DNA of 64,000 bases from Lumbricus rubellus (taxonomy: Eukaryota; Annelida; Clitellata; Crassiclitellata; Lumbricidae): contig OX243817.1 in assembly GCA_945859605.1 (NCBI GenBank), positions 30,017,254 through 30,081,253 of the forward strand, given 5' to 3'. The position numbers and the translations under genes were made by a program. This document shows, one piece after another, positions 34,291-61,795 of this stretch; position 1 is the first letter of the stretch, and the number at the start of each line of letters is the position of its first letter. The notes beneath the pieces are model-generated. The model did no database searches. It was not told where the DNA came from and worked only from the letters and a program-made list of their open reading frames with translations.

Positions 34291-34574
34291 TGTGACCTTG
34301 CACGCATTAAACATTTATTTAAAAAAATTATAATTGACTAATTCCATTTGCATGGAGTCTGTTGCTGAATTGGCATCAATGGAAAAGGGACATTCAAACT
34401 ATTTAAAGTCTAATTGATGAACAGTAAAATTAGCAGACTGGGACTGGAAGGAAATCTCCATTCAAGTGCCAGGTACAATATTTATGGGCCGGATCCATTA
34501 TACAACGTTGAATCTCATGTTCCACATTCTTTCAGTACATTTCCCCCCATATACTTTTTATTCTCTTTATTTCT

Positions 34575-34775
34575 CAGTTTCTATAGCGCCCGTTCAAGTT
34601 TCCTACTCATAGGTGCTACCAACTACTGCGCGGACACTGCATCGGAATTTCATGCCGAAGTGCACGAGCAATAGCAAGTGAAGGACTTGCTACAAGGTCC
34701 CTAGGCGGCAGCTTGAGATGAATTCAAACCTGGAACTCCAAGGCGCCAAACCCACCACGACGAGCGGTGGTATAG
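34575..34775 (-). mobile_element. SINE, same family as 30240-30490
   Basis: The plus strand begins TATAGCGCCCGTTCAAG and continues through GCGCGGACACTGCATCGGA and AAGTGAAGGACTTGC to a degenerate B-box complement (ATGAATTCAAACC). The blocks are in the same order as the other SINE copies, more diverged. Confidence 0.7.
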
Positions 34776-36877
34776 TGGTTCTTATTCCTGTCAGAACACT
34801 GAACATGTCACTCACAGTATCCCCAGACCCAACTCACACTGCATCAGCCTAGCAGCAGGGTGCCTTTCATGTGGCTACGCGGACAAAAGAAACACCACCA
34901 TCTGTTAAAACTCTCAACGATTATAATTATGCGTATAATATGTCATATCGTAGTCATAGCAGAACATTATAATAAAGAAACAAACTGATCTGTGCAACAG
35001 TCGTCGTCGCAAGGCACTCTACAATAATTCCACCCAATATTAAAACCATAACGTTAACCATTTTATTGTTCAGACTGATAAAGTAAGCATGCAAAAGCTA
35101 CTCAAAACGATGGTCCAGTTTCCGGATTATTCAAAATTCCATGACGGACAATACCAAAGCGGGCATGCGGAATCTAACAAACAGCCAGTTGGTCGAAGAG
35201 TAGATGATCAGACATGTAGAAAACACAGGCGCAATACAACAATGTTATTTGTAACGAAACAGCATTTAAAAATAATTTTAATCAATGAAATATATATAAA
35301 AGATTATGCAGTTTACAAGGCCAAGTCAAATAAATGAAACGAACAACCTTTAGCAAAGCATATAAGAAATATATTCCCAATGAAATTCATGAGCCAAAAG
35401 TCATTTCTTAGTTACATCTATCGAGAATAAAGGTAGCACGTTTCGAAGATGAAATTCACAGGTCATCATGTCAAACCATAAGATTTGCATAATCTACATA
35501 AAAAAAACTGGCAGACACATATTATAGAAGTTGAGTGAATGGTTTCAAACTTAAGATCAGAAGATGAGATTTCAGCAATGTTAAATGCATCTGAACTTCA
35601 TAAAAGAACAGCAAACTGATTTAAATTAATCTGTAACCAAATACTGTTAAGCTTAGGCTTTAAATTCATCCTAGCAACAAAATACCATCAAACTGGGGAT
35701 CCTAAAAGCTATCAAAGGCATAAACATACTAGTTTAGCCGATCTCTCGAAAGTACAGTGACCATTGGACTCCCTAAATTTAAAATATGGGCCAAAGATTA
35801 TTTGAGTTGCGTAAACGTTTTGCTCTAAGGCAAATCTACAATCAAAGTTTTGATACTGAAGCATACAGTTTTCATAAAACCTTCACTTCTCGAAGCTGCA
35901 TTAAACAAGTTCAGGAAGCCAGTAGTTTTCATTTTAGCAATATTTAACTTAGCTCTGTTTAAAATATAAAAATGTCTCCTCAGCATAAACGGTAACATAG
36001 CAAAATAACTTTGCTCAATACACTCACAAGGTTACAACATAGGTTTTCAAGTGAAGAAATAGAAAATGCTCAAGAAACGAACGATTCATTTGTGCTACAC
36101 ACAACCAGTAACTCTCAAGAACTGAATTCAAGGAGCTTACGTCAAGTATTATTTGATATTCAAATCATAATCAAGGCTTCCAAATCACAACCAGAAGTTC
36201 AAAGCACGCAAGTGTTTTGCAATGCTCACTAAATGGGATGAAGCAAGTGTTGAAATGTCACTCTCATCACCCATCTTAACCCACGATCATGAAGTTCACT
36301 GCTAAGTCAAGTTTTGCCTACTGCAGTCGTATGGACAAGTTGACTCAAGCTGCGTTCGGATGAGCATGTAGTTAAACACAGTTCGAAAAGCACATTGAAC
36401 TGTCCTACATTCAATTTACCATAATTCCTCCAACAATCCCGAAAAAGTATTAATTTTAATGAATATTCAGCTGAAAGGAATATATGAGTGAAACACATTA
36501 GGACCTGCAGAAGATGCACCTACAAACAAGCAAGATGAGCCTATTGAGAGATAGAGAGGAAATGTCTGTTAAGTTAGTCATGTGAGATACAAGTGAGTAT
36601 TTCTACGCCCCCTCCTCCTTCAATGATTCATGTTAATATCGGAAAGAAATGCACTAACATATATCAGCGTTCATCAACAATTAGCGAATATTTATCGTTT
36701 CTGTTCTGTGAATCGTTTCGCCTATCATCACCCCCAACAAGTCCTCGTTCACAGGTACAGCAGCAGAACACTTATTAAGATAACCAAAGCAGATCTAAGT
36801 TCCTCTACGGCGTTAAACGACGCTACGCAGCTTCTGTTAAGTTCTCCGGCCGCCCCATCATCGATAAGAAACCGATC
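34776..36877 (-). other. Probable ERM 3' UTR and downstream flank
   Basis: No coding exon was recognised. The first AATAAA on the minus strand below the ERM stop is at 35067-35062, which would give a 3' UTR of about 1.8 kb. That length is inferred, not shown. Confidence 0.4.
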
Positions 36878-51523
<14,646 letters not shown>

Positions 51524-51573
51524 CCTGAAGTTTCTAGTTACTCCTCTTCGAGATAAAAGTTGCAATCAAAACA

Positions 51574-53600
51574 CTGCAAAAAGCAAATATAGACGTTAAC
51601 ACAAAGGCAGTGAAAGTGAATAAAACACTGAATTTAAATAAAATCAAATAATGCAACTTTTAAAATAAGAACACTTTCTTGACTAAAGTACAATAAAAAA
51701 TCAAAGTGCAGTGACAAATGTCAATTTATATTTACAGACAATCAGCTACTTGTATCAAAGAGGAACTTTCAAAACATAAGTCATAGCTAGATAATTGATT
51801 CCTCTGTTTCCTTGCAGCCTCATCCTCGTTGACCCCCCTCCCCTGCTATACAAAGCCATCCTTGAAAGTCAAATCATCACCACAACTGGATCCACTCATC
51901 AAAAATCATTTCCAGACTATATACTTGTATGTTGCTAATCCCTAAAGGTCTTCAGAAATGATTAATGTAACTCTTGATAAGATATATTGCTCCTGGGATC
52001 ACACGGCAGAGCCTTAATACTTTTAATACTGCACAGAAAGTCTTTCAACAAATGCATTGTAGTTAAATATTCTCCACTCTTCAACATACTGTGACTGGCA
52101 TGCTGATCACTATACTGTTAATGATACTTCCTGAATTACTTTGATGATGCTTTGTGCTAAAGCTAGAACATCCTGTATTTACTTGGTAACATTAATTAAT
52201 TTCTTAATCAAGTATAGGTGCCTCAACACAGAGTGATTTTCCATCAGCCTCCTACCATGCAGTGTGAATAAAATACTGGTACTCAAAAACCTTTTTAAAT
52301 AGAAGCAGAGTCAGTGGCGCCTACACAACAGGCTACACTTACTGTTAGGCTGCATGACCTAGCAACTGTATGTTAATGATCATCAGCCAACTAGGGTGCA
52401 TGCCCACTGGTTTTGCTACTAGTGTCGGGCCTGTCGGCCATAAAACTAGCATTACTTTAAGCAACTGGCGCATACATTTAGTCTATATGTCTGGCCTAAA
52501 AACAAGCAGATCTGTTGCAGATCTGTTCATCCTTTTCAAAGAAGAGTGCAATTAAGACATTTGCATCCGCTAAGAAGCAGCAAACAACAGCACAGTTCAA
52601 TCATCCAATATCATGAATCCACCCTTCCTGACAGCCAAATGTTAGCGGCCTTAATCAGTTCCTTAAATGACTCAGAGGTGCTAAATTTAGTCACTCAACA
52701 AAACAAACCACACCAACAGGGCAGGACAACACGTGCAATGTTGTACATATACAATGACCACCCATGGCAAACATTTGTTGAGCTTCAAAAGTTCAAGTAA
52801 GTATGTAAGTAGCCTTTTATGCATCTGACAAGTGCACACGTCCAACAATTACCGGTATCCAGAATTTTAAACAGTGTTTAGTATCCTGAAAATATGAGTT
52901 ATTCAAAGAAACTAACTTACTGTGGATCTAAAACTAAGCCACAAAACATTGGGCAGTAAAGTTATAAGGATTACAGACACATGGTAAGCAAGTCATCTAT
53001 AGAGAAACTTCCGGATGAAATCCGTGGGCTAAACAGAGGGCAAAGAAATAATAAAGTTGAAGTAAGAATCAAAACGGAAGGATACCTGGAAATTTTCTTC
53101 TCTACAATCCACTGGTACCCAGAGCAGAGATGATTTTTATCACATAAAAGTCACAGTACACTTATTAGACTCTACAACCTAATTCTAATTGCTCCTCACT
53201 AATATACTTTCTCACTTCACAGAGACAACTGCAAAATCATTCTGAAAATATAAATACTGCAGCCTAAAATTGGACATTAATTTGCAAAAATTAACACTAG
53301 TCTTAGAATCAAAATCCGACAAGTGAACTTACAAATCCTGGAGGTCTTTGACTAGTCTAAAGTTTCAATAAATATTTCTACTAAAGCGTATCACAGATGT
53401 GCGTTACGAAGTCAATAAATTACTACTAAATTACGACGAGATCGATAACGTTTTAAAGGCACAGATCTTCAATGCAACCCACGACGGTTAATCATTAAAT
53501 TCAAATTCCTTGAAAAATAATCTTGTTTGTCATAAGGTCAAGCGCCCTACCCACGCGAAGCCCGACGAGCATCCGAGAAAGCAGTTGAAAGGCAAGTAGC
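51574..53600 (-). other. ERM 5' UTR intron
   Basis: This is the intron between the proposed non-coding exon 1 (donor at 53789) and the exon holding the start codon (acceptor TTTTTGCAG ending 51574, exon 51573-51512). No gene was recognised inside. Confidence 0.5.
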
Positions 53601-54015
53601 GGGAGGGTTAAGTGGGCGAGCGGGAGGGCTTCGCGCGGGCGACGGGCCAGAGGAGGCGGACGAGCAGACGCGGCACTTACTATTAGTCACATCCTGCTAG
53701 TCGGCCGCCCTGTCTTGCTTTGAGAAGGATGGCCATATGCCGCCTTTACCAGACACAGCTCCTACCCTTAAAAATACAAGAAAACTTACCTCAATTTGAC
53801 ACAGAAGACTTTCCCGCCGATCGCCACGGAGTCTAGACTGGACAGAGAAAGTAAGTTAGCTCTGAGCAGATAAACGAAGAAAAAATATCACACTTTCTCA
53901 TCCGACAAATACCGCTCTCGTAGCCTCTCCAGTCCACGACTCCACGCCCTCAACGAATAACGGCTACAACACATGAGCGTAGCATATTGAAGAGACTACA
54001 TCCGATGACGTATTA
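53600..54015 (-). promoter_or_regulatory. ERM promoter and non-coding first exon(s)
   Basis: This is the most GC- and CpG-rich segment of the window. On the minus strand, a UTR exon ends ...AAATTGAG at 53790 before a perfect GTAAGTTTT donor. A second good donor (AATA|GTAAGTG, about 53681) would allow an alternative first exon. Upstream at about 54005-54040 are a CRE-like TGACGTA and a YY1-like GATGGCGC motif (minus strand), typical of TATA-less housekeeping promoters. The start site is likely near 53950-54000, inferred only. Confidence 0.6.
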
Positions 54016-54062
54016 AACTTTGTTGCATTGCGCCATCGTGTGGTTGGTGATAACTTAATCAA

Positions 54063-54110
54063 TGAATAAACGAATGAATGAGTGAATGAATGAATGAATG
54101 AATGAATGAA
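54063..54110. repeat. (TGAA)n microsatellite
   Basis: GAATGAATGAGTGAATGAAT and similar tetranucleotide repeats lie just outside the ERM promoter. Confidence 0.9.
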
Positions 54111-54253
54111 TTGTCTACGATAATGAATTGTCATTGGGTTATCTCAAATCGACATGTAGGCTACAGCCTCTACTTAGTCTAGGCCTACTATGATCTCGAA
54201 AATTGATTTGATCATAATTATCAGGAAGTTTGAACTAATAAGATCTTTAATTG

Positions 54254-54997
54254 CATGGGCGCCCGCACATAGGGGCAAGGGGGGGGGGCACTTGCCCCCC
54301 CCCTGGAAAATGGAAATCTATTTTTTTCTAACTATTATTTTGAGTTTTTAACAAATTTCTTCACATTAAGTCACTAATTGTTCAAATAATACACACAGTG
54401 AAAGTCAGAAATCTATGTTTAGAAATCTCAATAAAAATAAAAATGCCTTTAATTTTTTGCCTTCCATTTTCTAGCTCTTGCTAAACAAAATGTAGCAATG
54501 AACATAGGTTTTTAACCCTCCAGCGGGTGCTCATGCAAATATAGCCTTCTCGATTTGAACCTGGCTGTAATGCAAGCTTTCACAACCGCACAAAAATTAA
54601 TTATCAATGAATTACACTAAAACATTATGTGCAAAATTCTCAACAGGACACTGAAATTACTTTAGGAGACCTGCTTATTCTTCAACTGATACTCGTTTTC
54701 TGTTCATTCATTCATTCATTCTATGGACATATATAGCACCCCGTCAGGTGCCAATTTTTAACATCAACTATTTGAGTTTTAAAAAATTTCTCGCACTAAA
54801 GAAACTGTTGATATCAAAAATGAGACAGGCCAACAATATGAAACTGAGAAAATTTGCATCAAGAAACCTCTTTGAAAAATGTCCATGTTCTTAATTTTCA
54901 GTTTTGCATTTTTCAACCTATTGCAACAACAAAATTTAATGGTGACCACTGAAAATTTTTTTGCCCCCCCCTGCGAAAATTTCTGCGGGCGCCCATG
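54254..54997. mobile_element. hAT-type MITE with CATGGGCGCCCGCA ends
   Basis: Exact inverted ends CATGGGCGCCCGCA / TGCGGGCGCCCATG are flanked by the exact 8-bp duplication TTTAATTG (54246-54253 and 54998-55005). There is a G/C-run pair near the left end and a C-run near the right. The inner body includes an L2-like tail remnant at about 54720-54755 and two ATCTATTTTT...TTTTTAACA-like segments. Non-coding. Confidence 0.85.
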
Positions 54998-55126
54998 TTT
55001 AATTGGCTCTTTGTTTGAATTATTAATTTTGAGTCGCGTGAATTAAATCGGAAGACGCTGCTTAAGCTGGTTTCCTAGAATAATGAGGCCATTATTATAT
55101 GTAGGCCCATGTGCACTTGTTAGCGA

Positions 55127-55260
55127 CCCTCCAATTAAGCTCTGTGCATAGAGGCGCTCCCGACCATAGACCTACAGCGCGGACACTAACTCGGAGTTTT
55201 GTCTGGAAACTGACTAGGCCCAGGCCTATTCTCAGTTAATTGGGTATCTTGGGTTAGTGA
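55127..55260 (-). mobile_element. SINE remnant
   Basis: The order AGAGGCGCTCCCGAC, CAGCGCGGACACT, CGGAGTTTTG matches the SINE family. Between the first two blocks this copy has CATAGACCTA where the consensus has only TA. Confidence 0.55.
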
Positions 55261-56358
55261 AAAGGGCCTTGGCCTACAGGGTTGTAATAATTTTGCACCA
55301 ATAATTTTCCAATTTGTTCTACAGCATGCCTATATGATGCTCGCCACTGGTCGCCAGTTAGGTCTACTGTAGGCCTATACGAGATACAGCACCGTAATGT
55401 TGAATAAGGCTGTCAGCAGTTAGCCTACTGTAGGCCTAATTAACTGTTATAGATTCTTCATGGACTAGACATAGCCTATGTAGCCTACGTCTGTCTTCCC
55501 ACCTCGAAGCCTATCGACGCACATGAGACGGCTAAACACGGCCATCAAAGGTTTTGTTGTTGTGCCTCACAATTATTTGATTAATTCGAGCGCAAAGGTC
55601 TTCAGTATAATTATATTGATGACCACCGTGGTGCTTTCGATTCTTCTTTCCTTAGCAAATATTTGACATATTAATGCCAACACTTTCGTTCTTGGCCTTT
55701 TTGGCAACATGCAGGCCTACTACATGGGCCTATGTCTACTTTGCTTTTAGGCCTAGGCTTACATATCCATCCGATAATATTGATTATGCCTTTTAAATTT
55801 TGACAGGTCTGCCCATGGCATATGATCGAGCAGTATTACATAGGCATGCATTCACTGTGGCTTTATATCCAGCCATATAAATTTTAGGCTGACACAATTA
55901 GCCTAAATGTCGCGAGTTCTTGGCAACTTCGATCTTGTATTCTGCCACATTCCATGAATATTAAATTAGGCTCAAGTGGAAATAAAAATTCCTAATATGA
56001 ACTGGCATAAGTTAGCAGAGTAAACTTCCATAGACCTGAATATAGCATTACGCATGTGCGTAGGCCTACCCGTGTATGCATGCGCAGCATTCTGCTAAGT
56101 TTATAATCATTATGTAAAATGACCCTAAGGCCAATTTTCATGTGTATTGCGTCTTGTAGTTTTTCCCGCCAAGCACTTTTTTCTTAGCAGTCGAAATCGC
56201 TGCGACCCACACACATGTAAAGTAGGCATAGGCCCTACATACACATAATTATTAGCATTAGGCCAGTGACAGTTTCTCCTTTTCTGCACTCACAATCTCA
56301 GGGCTTATATAGAGTGACTGCACGGACGGTCATTGACGGCGTCCATGGTAGGCCTAGG

Positions 56359-56652
56359 CAGGGGTGGATACAGAGGTGGGGGAATCCGGCCATGGCCCAA
56401 TTTAGACATTTCTTTATTTCTCACCAGCTATTCTGGCGTGGAAAGCGGACGTGGCCCCCTCGGTAGGCCCTTACCCACGAGGTTTGCAGGGGGTAGTTCG
56501 GAAAGGCGACAGAGAGTATAACAGGGAAAAGTACTGTAGCCTATGACTAAAAAAGGTTATCAACTTTTTCGGTGACCAAAGACGAAAATTTTCCTTGTCT
56601 CAAGACCAAAAATTTTGGCCTCCCTTCTAAAAAATTTCTGTATCCGCCCCTT
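56359..56652. mobile_element. hAT-type MITE, diverged CAGNGGCGGATCC family
   Basis: The ends CAGGGGTGGATACAG and CTGTATCCGCCCCTT are flanked by GGCCTAGG and GGCCTAGT, an 8-bp duplication with one mismatch. Internal ATCCGGCCATGGCCC and CAACTTTTTCGG blocks match the other copies. Confidence 0.7.
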
Positions 56653-57429
56653 GGCCTAGTCCTGCTCATTCTAAAATCTCAACACCGACCTGCAACTTAT
56701 AGATCAGCACAGCCTGGAAAGGAACTTCTTTTTATACAGTTTAAGCACTAACAAACCCTGACGTATTCACTCGATCTCCAATCTCTTTATCATCTTAATT
56801 AAACGAAAGTAGTATACATGTATGCCTATTGATATGAATTAAAAGGTCGCCATTAGAGCAATCTTTGTGGTCTCCTTTCTGGTCTTCATTTTGAACCCGT
56901 GCCATACCTCTGTGGACGCACACGTATACGTATAGGCTATAGGCTATAGACTTTACTACATTGGCTTAGGTCTATACCTTCCGAATTTCGTATAAGGTGG
57001 CCTTTGGCATAGGCCAAGACTAAAAGGCCATAGGCCCATAGGCCTAATTTTCAGGCTCATACAGGTAGACCTATGTCTTGAAACAGTCCATGGCATGTAT
57101 ACTGACCAGTGTCGGATAGATCACAATTGAATGACGTAGGCTTGCTTCTGAGTAACTGCAGGTCTAAGCTGTGTACAGTTTCTTATGCCTGTGACTTATG
57201 GTACGATAGTCACTGTTATGAACTCTACAATTGGTATACACGCAGCAGGTATCCTAGGTATGGCCTTATAAGTCCTTATTCATAGGCCTTTTAAGTCCGT
57301 CTGTCTATCCATGCATGACTCTCTGTTTGTTTCTTAGCCATGGACGTCAGAGCAATGTTATTTCAATGGTGTATCGACTCATTTTTCTGACGAGGAGTAT
57401 ATAATATTAGGCCTATATATAATATACAT

Positions 57430-57497
57430 AACGATATATATATATCTGTATATATATATATGTATATATATATATCTATATATATATATATAACGAG
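57430..57497. repeat. Imperfect (TA)n tract
   Basis: TA repeats with interspersed CTG/TGT/CTA interruptions. A second pure tract lies at about 57733-57760. Confidence 0.85.
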
Positions 57498-57599
57498 TCT
57501 TTCCAGCCAACAAATTAAGAAGTTGCAATGTTGACTAGTGTGAAATATTATATCATTACAGAAATTTGTAAAGAAATAGCAGACCCTGATTTAGGCATA

Positions 57600-57710
57600 G
57601 CCTATACGTGGAGTTTGGGCGTGCAATGAAGACTTTACTATGGGGAGGGGGTCCTAAGAAAGACTAGGGGCTGAACCCCTAACCCCAAAAATTCTCACTG
57701 CAAATATATA
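57600..57710 (+). repeat. Intergenic dispersed repeat, copy 1
   Basis: Contains GTGCAATGAAGACTTTACTATG, split as GTGCAATGAAG and ACTTTACTAT, then AAGAAAGACTAGGGGCTGAA and CAAAAATTCTCACTGC. Shared with copies near 59820 and 60300. Confidence 0.6.
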
Positions 57711-57726
57711 GCCTATAGGCCTATGC

Positions 57727-57762
<36 letters not shown>

Positions 57763-58920
57763 TATACCAAACGGCATTGATATCGCGCCTTTTCACAGCC
57801 TCTTAAAATAGCCGCGTTATTCATAGCTTAATAATAGCGTGTTGCTAAATTTACACACTTCTGCAGTAACTGTTTGGGTGTGGCCGTCAATCGTTGTGTG
57901 CTAACAATAATTATTCTCCCGTCAAGTTTGTGCCCTATTATAGCCTATTATAATTAGGAGAAGTGACAAGTGCGCTGCATGAGGAAATTATAATGCATTG
58001 CGCATTGCAACACTTCCGATCCACTGACGTACATGTAGGCCTACAATGTAGGTATGTATAGCCTACTATTGTATAGGCCTACTTGTCGTGCTACTGTTGT
58101 TATTCATCTATCCGTCACGATCTGAATACTTCTCGCTTGGAAGTGCTTCACAGTTGAACGTCCGGCCGCGATTACACAGTAGATCAAACACCTGAACTGT
58201 CGTCGATCGACCTATAGGCCTCTTACGTACGTAGGCCCTATTATATTATAGTCCTAAATGAATGCCCACAAATGGACACGAAGGTCTCATTCGTGCTTAA
58301 TGTTCTCACATTGCCGTCGCATAGGCCTACTTGCAAATGTTTATTTATAGGCTATAAGAGCTTTGCGAGCAAACAGCGCACTAAATATGGTTGGTTCTCC
58401 GAATATTATTACGATGTAGGGGTATGGATTGCATTAGGTAGGCGTACTGCCGTGATATAATATTATGCCAAAATGTAGGTATAATATTATGCCAATGGCC
58501 TGTAGGTCTATTCACTTCGCAATGTCATGCATTAGGCTACCATGTGTAGGGCCTACAGCCTACGGTAGACCATGTTGAGATTTAAATCTTGGAGTTAGGC
58601 TACCATATAGCCATGCACTTATAACTCTTAATAGTGGCAGCACATAATCAAATTGACGGCGGTGGTAATACTAAGTCTTGCATAATCTGACAAGTTCTGC
58701 TTAAATTGAATGGGGTCGACAGGCCGCAATCGCTATGACAAAGCATACATATGTATGCCTACATGTAGGCGTATTTCTAAAAGTCTGCTACTTGTCCTGA
58801 ACGTAGGAGCATCCAGGCCATAGTTTCGAAGTATTTTGCGTTTAGGGAGTAGCATAATAACGCGTAGGTTACAACGTGTCTCGCATTATTCAATGATTAT
58901 TGTAATAAAATTATATTATA

Positions 58921-59420
58921 CGAATTTGTCCTGGGCATGACGTTAAACTGCATCCATCCTCTGCCACAGGGAACCAACAACGTCCCTGCGCCGGTCCTAA
59001 GCCCGGACAAAATGAGGAAGGTTTGCCAGATGGGTGGCGATACGCTGGCAGTGAAAAACCAAGACGATTGTAATCCGCCAAAACCACGACACAAGTAACA
59101 TAGCTACCCAGATGCTTCAAGGTGTCATGATGTGAAGCAGACATGCACAGGTCGGTCAGGACAAACCGATGGAGAGGGTCGGGGGAGAGAGCGTGGGACA
59201 CAACGCGGGCATTGACCCACGTTGTCCTTCGTGCCTCTTTTTCACGATTCTCTTCAATCAGACAAGGTGGTTTAGATGCTCCAAGATGTTAATGGTATGG
59301 AGCAGACCTGCTGACCGAACCGGTTGAAGCTGGGCAACATGGCACGAGACAGACTCAGACAGAGAGTGGCATCGGACTCCTACGGGCATTGAGCCTAAGG
59401 ATATTGATGATGATGATACG
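58921..59420 (+). mobile_element. Probable LINE remnant
   Basis: A stretch with higher GC than its surroundings includes AAGCCCGGACAAAATGAGGA and GCATTGAGCCTAAGGATATT and ends in a TGATGATGATG tail. It resembles non-coding parts of RTE-type LINEs that end in TGA-repeat tails. Two internal segments (CCAGATGCTTCAAGGTGTCA and TTAGATGCTCCAAGATGTTA) look like a diverged direct repeat. No RT frame remains. Confidence 0.35.
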
Positions 59421-59819
59421 AATTTTACCACTTGCTGGCTAGGCCTACCACTTAGGCAGCACATTTAAGGCAGACTGAATCTGTCACAAACGAATCCTAG
59501 TAGGCCCTCAAGTCCTCAACTGGGCCTCAAGGACTAATTAATTGCAATAATTCAGACTAGCGCTTAGACGAACATGTGCCTCAACAAGGTCACTGCCTCT
59601 ATAGATCTATATAGCGGGACCTGTCACTTCAGGTGTGCCCGTTGTTCCCAAATAAACTGCTTTATAAATTTGGTATTTTAATCTTTCCCTGTTACATTTG
59701 CTCAATAGTGTTTTCGGTCATCGCAGAAGCACATTTCAGATTGCATGCAACGACCTAAGGATTCCAACAGCGGTGTGAGAACTTTAGGAAACTAACTGAT
59801 GGGTGAGACGTTGGTTCAT

Positions 59820-59945
59820 GTGAAGTTGAAGTGTGCAATGAAGGCTACAGCTAGGCACACTGTGGGTCCCAAGAAAGACTAGGGAGTTGAACCGCCCCGC
59901 CGCACTCCCTACCCCCTCCCACAACGCCCACGGCAATTCTCACAT
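59820..59945 (+). repeat. Intergenic dispersed repeat, copy 2
   Basis: GTGTGCAATGAAGGCTACAG, then CCCAAGAAAGACTAGGGAGT and CGGCAATTCTCACATTGCC. It matches copies at 57600 and 60300 in the same order. Confidence 0.6.
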
Positions 59946-60299
59946 TGCCAAATCAGCGAATTTCACTTGATCGTGCTTTAGTCACTGTTCCACCTCTGCG
60001 GCGCCGCACCTTTCACGTGCCCCACCCTGCGGCGTAATTTATATCGGTATAATTATAATTATAATTGTTAGGCCTATTCTGTGTCTTTGTCTTAGTCTGA
60101 TTCAACCGCAGCCGATTAGACAACGCCCGTTGATTGCAACACTTTCGCTGCAGTCAGTGATTCAGTGGCACTTGTAGAAGATACAGATATGCAATAGCAT
60201 CGGTTGGATGGCACTTAGAATAAAGTTGTAGATATAGGCTATCAGCAGTGTAAGAATACCCTAATTGTGGAAAAATAACTGAGAGGGGGGATGGACTAC

Positions 60300-60405
60300 G
60301 ATCCACTTTAAATTGGAGTGTGAAAAACAGACTTTACTATAGTGTTCTATGAAAGACTGGGGGGTTGAAGACCCCAACCCCGCCCGGCAATTCTCACCCT
60401 GACCA
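60300..60405 (+). repeat. Intergenic dispersed repeat, copy 3
   Basis: GAGTGTGAAAAACAGACTTT, then ATGAAAGACTGGGGGGTTGA and CGGCAATTCTCACCCTGACC. The most diverged of the three copies. Confidence 0.55.
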
Positions 60406-61088
60406 TCTGCATGTTGGCCAATCCACCGGCCTGTAAATCAGTTACGACTTACGAGTCGTGTCAAATCACCCGTTTTGAAAGCTTAGGCTAGAACAAGGTG
60501 TTAGAGTACATGATGTGCGCACTCGGCTGTAACATGTGGCTAATTACAACAAGTTCGCTAGATGGCGATGGCGTGCATCATTTGACGGAGCTCACCCATA
60601 AGCCTAATGGAATAAATTGAATAATAATTATTATTTTTATTAATGTATAACACATAAACTTTTAAAATAATTATACACTGGGGGTATAGAATGGTCTATC
60701 TCTTCGGATACTATATTACCTGGCATATTCTATTGGGGGGGGGGGGCTAGACTGATTCATCCTTCCGGATAGCTTTAGGAGCGGCCGGATCGAATACCCC
60801 GCGAAACCGACCTGCAGAGCATCCGTTCTGAGAGTTTAGGCCAGAGAAGCGGTCTGAGTAGGCCTACTTAGCCCGTTGTACGGTTTTCACGGAGGTCATG
60901 CCGTTTGAACCAATGGTAATTGCTGTCACATTTGTCCGGCCATAATAATTAAAGGGTACAGGAAGGAGAATAGTCAATCCAAAGGCCGCCCACGAATTCC
61001 AAAGCAGGTCCAAGCGCCCTCTTGATCAACATTTCATGATCGACCTACGGAACTCTGCGCAAGAGAGGAAGTATAGCGTGACACGACC

Positions 61089-61205
61089 AGAACAATGGTT
61101 CCATGACAATTGGTTCACAGACAATTGGTTCAACGACAACTGCTTCACGGACCAATGCTTCATAACAATTGGTTCACCGACAAATGGTTCACCGACAAAA
61201 TCATC
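61089..61205. repeat. ~15-bp minisatellite (AATTGGTTCAC type)
   Basis: About eight imperfect copies of a unit resembling GACAATTGGTTCACC. It is translatable in one frame (NWFTDNWF...), but there is no start-to-stop gene context. Confidence 0.8.
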
Positions 61206-61564
61206 ACTGCAAATGTTTTACTCGCTGATAGTCCTGCTAAAAAAAGAAGTTGGACTGATGAAAAGGACTCTTGATAAATCGCAAAGAGATTCAAGAAACG
61301 ACACTGCCATAGCCTATCAAAGATGATCAGTGTCGCCCTCCTCCTTTATCCAGGCTTGGGGCTGGCACTGTCAGAGTTCATTAGTGGGGAAAACAATGCA
61401 GAAAGACCACCAAGAGTGCAGGATAGTGTAATGTTCATACAATAGGCCTGCACATAATGTAGCCTAGTGTTCAAACAATGAACGCCTGACAGAATAAAAC
61501 TAAGTTATGAGTCTATGAAGCAGAAGCTTGCAGTAGTGGAACGACGATTGAGAAAAATGTCAGG

Positions 61565-61795
61565 CTATCCAAGTCACAAGATGAGGAGGGAAAGAGGAAG
61601 AGCAGGAGGAAGAAGAGGAAGAGGAAGAAGAAGAGCAGGATGAAAAAGAGGAGGAGGAGGAATAAAAAGAAGAAAACGAAGAGGGGAAGAAGAGGAGGAG
61701 GAGGAGGAAGAGAAAGAAGAGAAAAATACGAGGAGGAGGGGGAAGGCAAAGAGGAAGAGCAAGAGGACGAGGAAGAAAAAGAAAAAGAAGAACCC
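61565..61795. repeat. Polypurine tract (GAA/GGA)
   Basis: About 230 bases of almost pure purine on the plus strand. The open frames on both strands are low-complexity artefacts. Such a tract could form triplex DNA. Confidence 0.9.

Larger units (their letters stand above)
54179..61460. repeat. TAGGCCTA-dense intergenic region
   Basis: By eye, about 15 exact TAGGCCTA octamers lie between 54179 and 60865, plus dozens of variants (TAGCCTA, TAGGCTA, TAGGGCCTA, TAGGCCCTA, TAGACCTA). The expectation for a given octamer in 7 kb is about 0.1. The occurrences are dispersed rather than tandem. No gene was recognised in this interval; the open frames are short and lack splice support. Confidence 0.75.
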
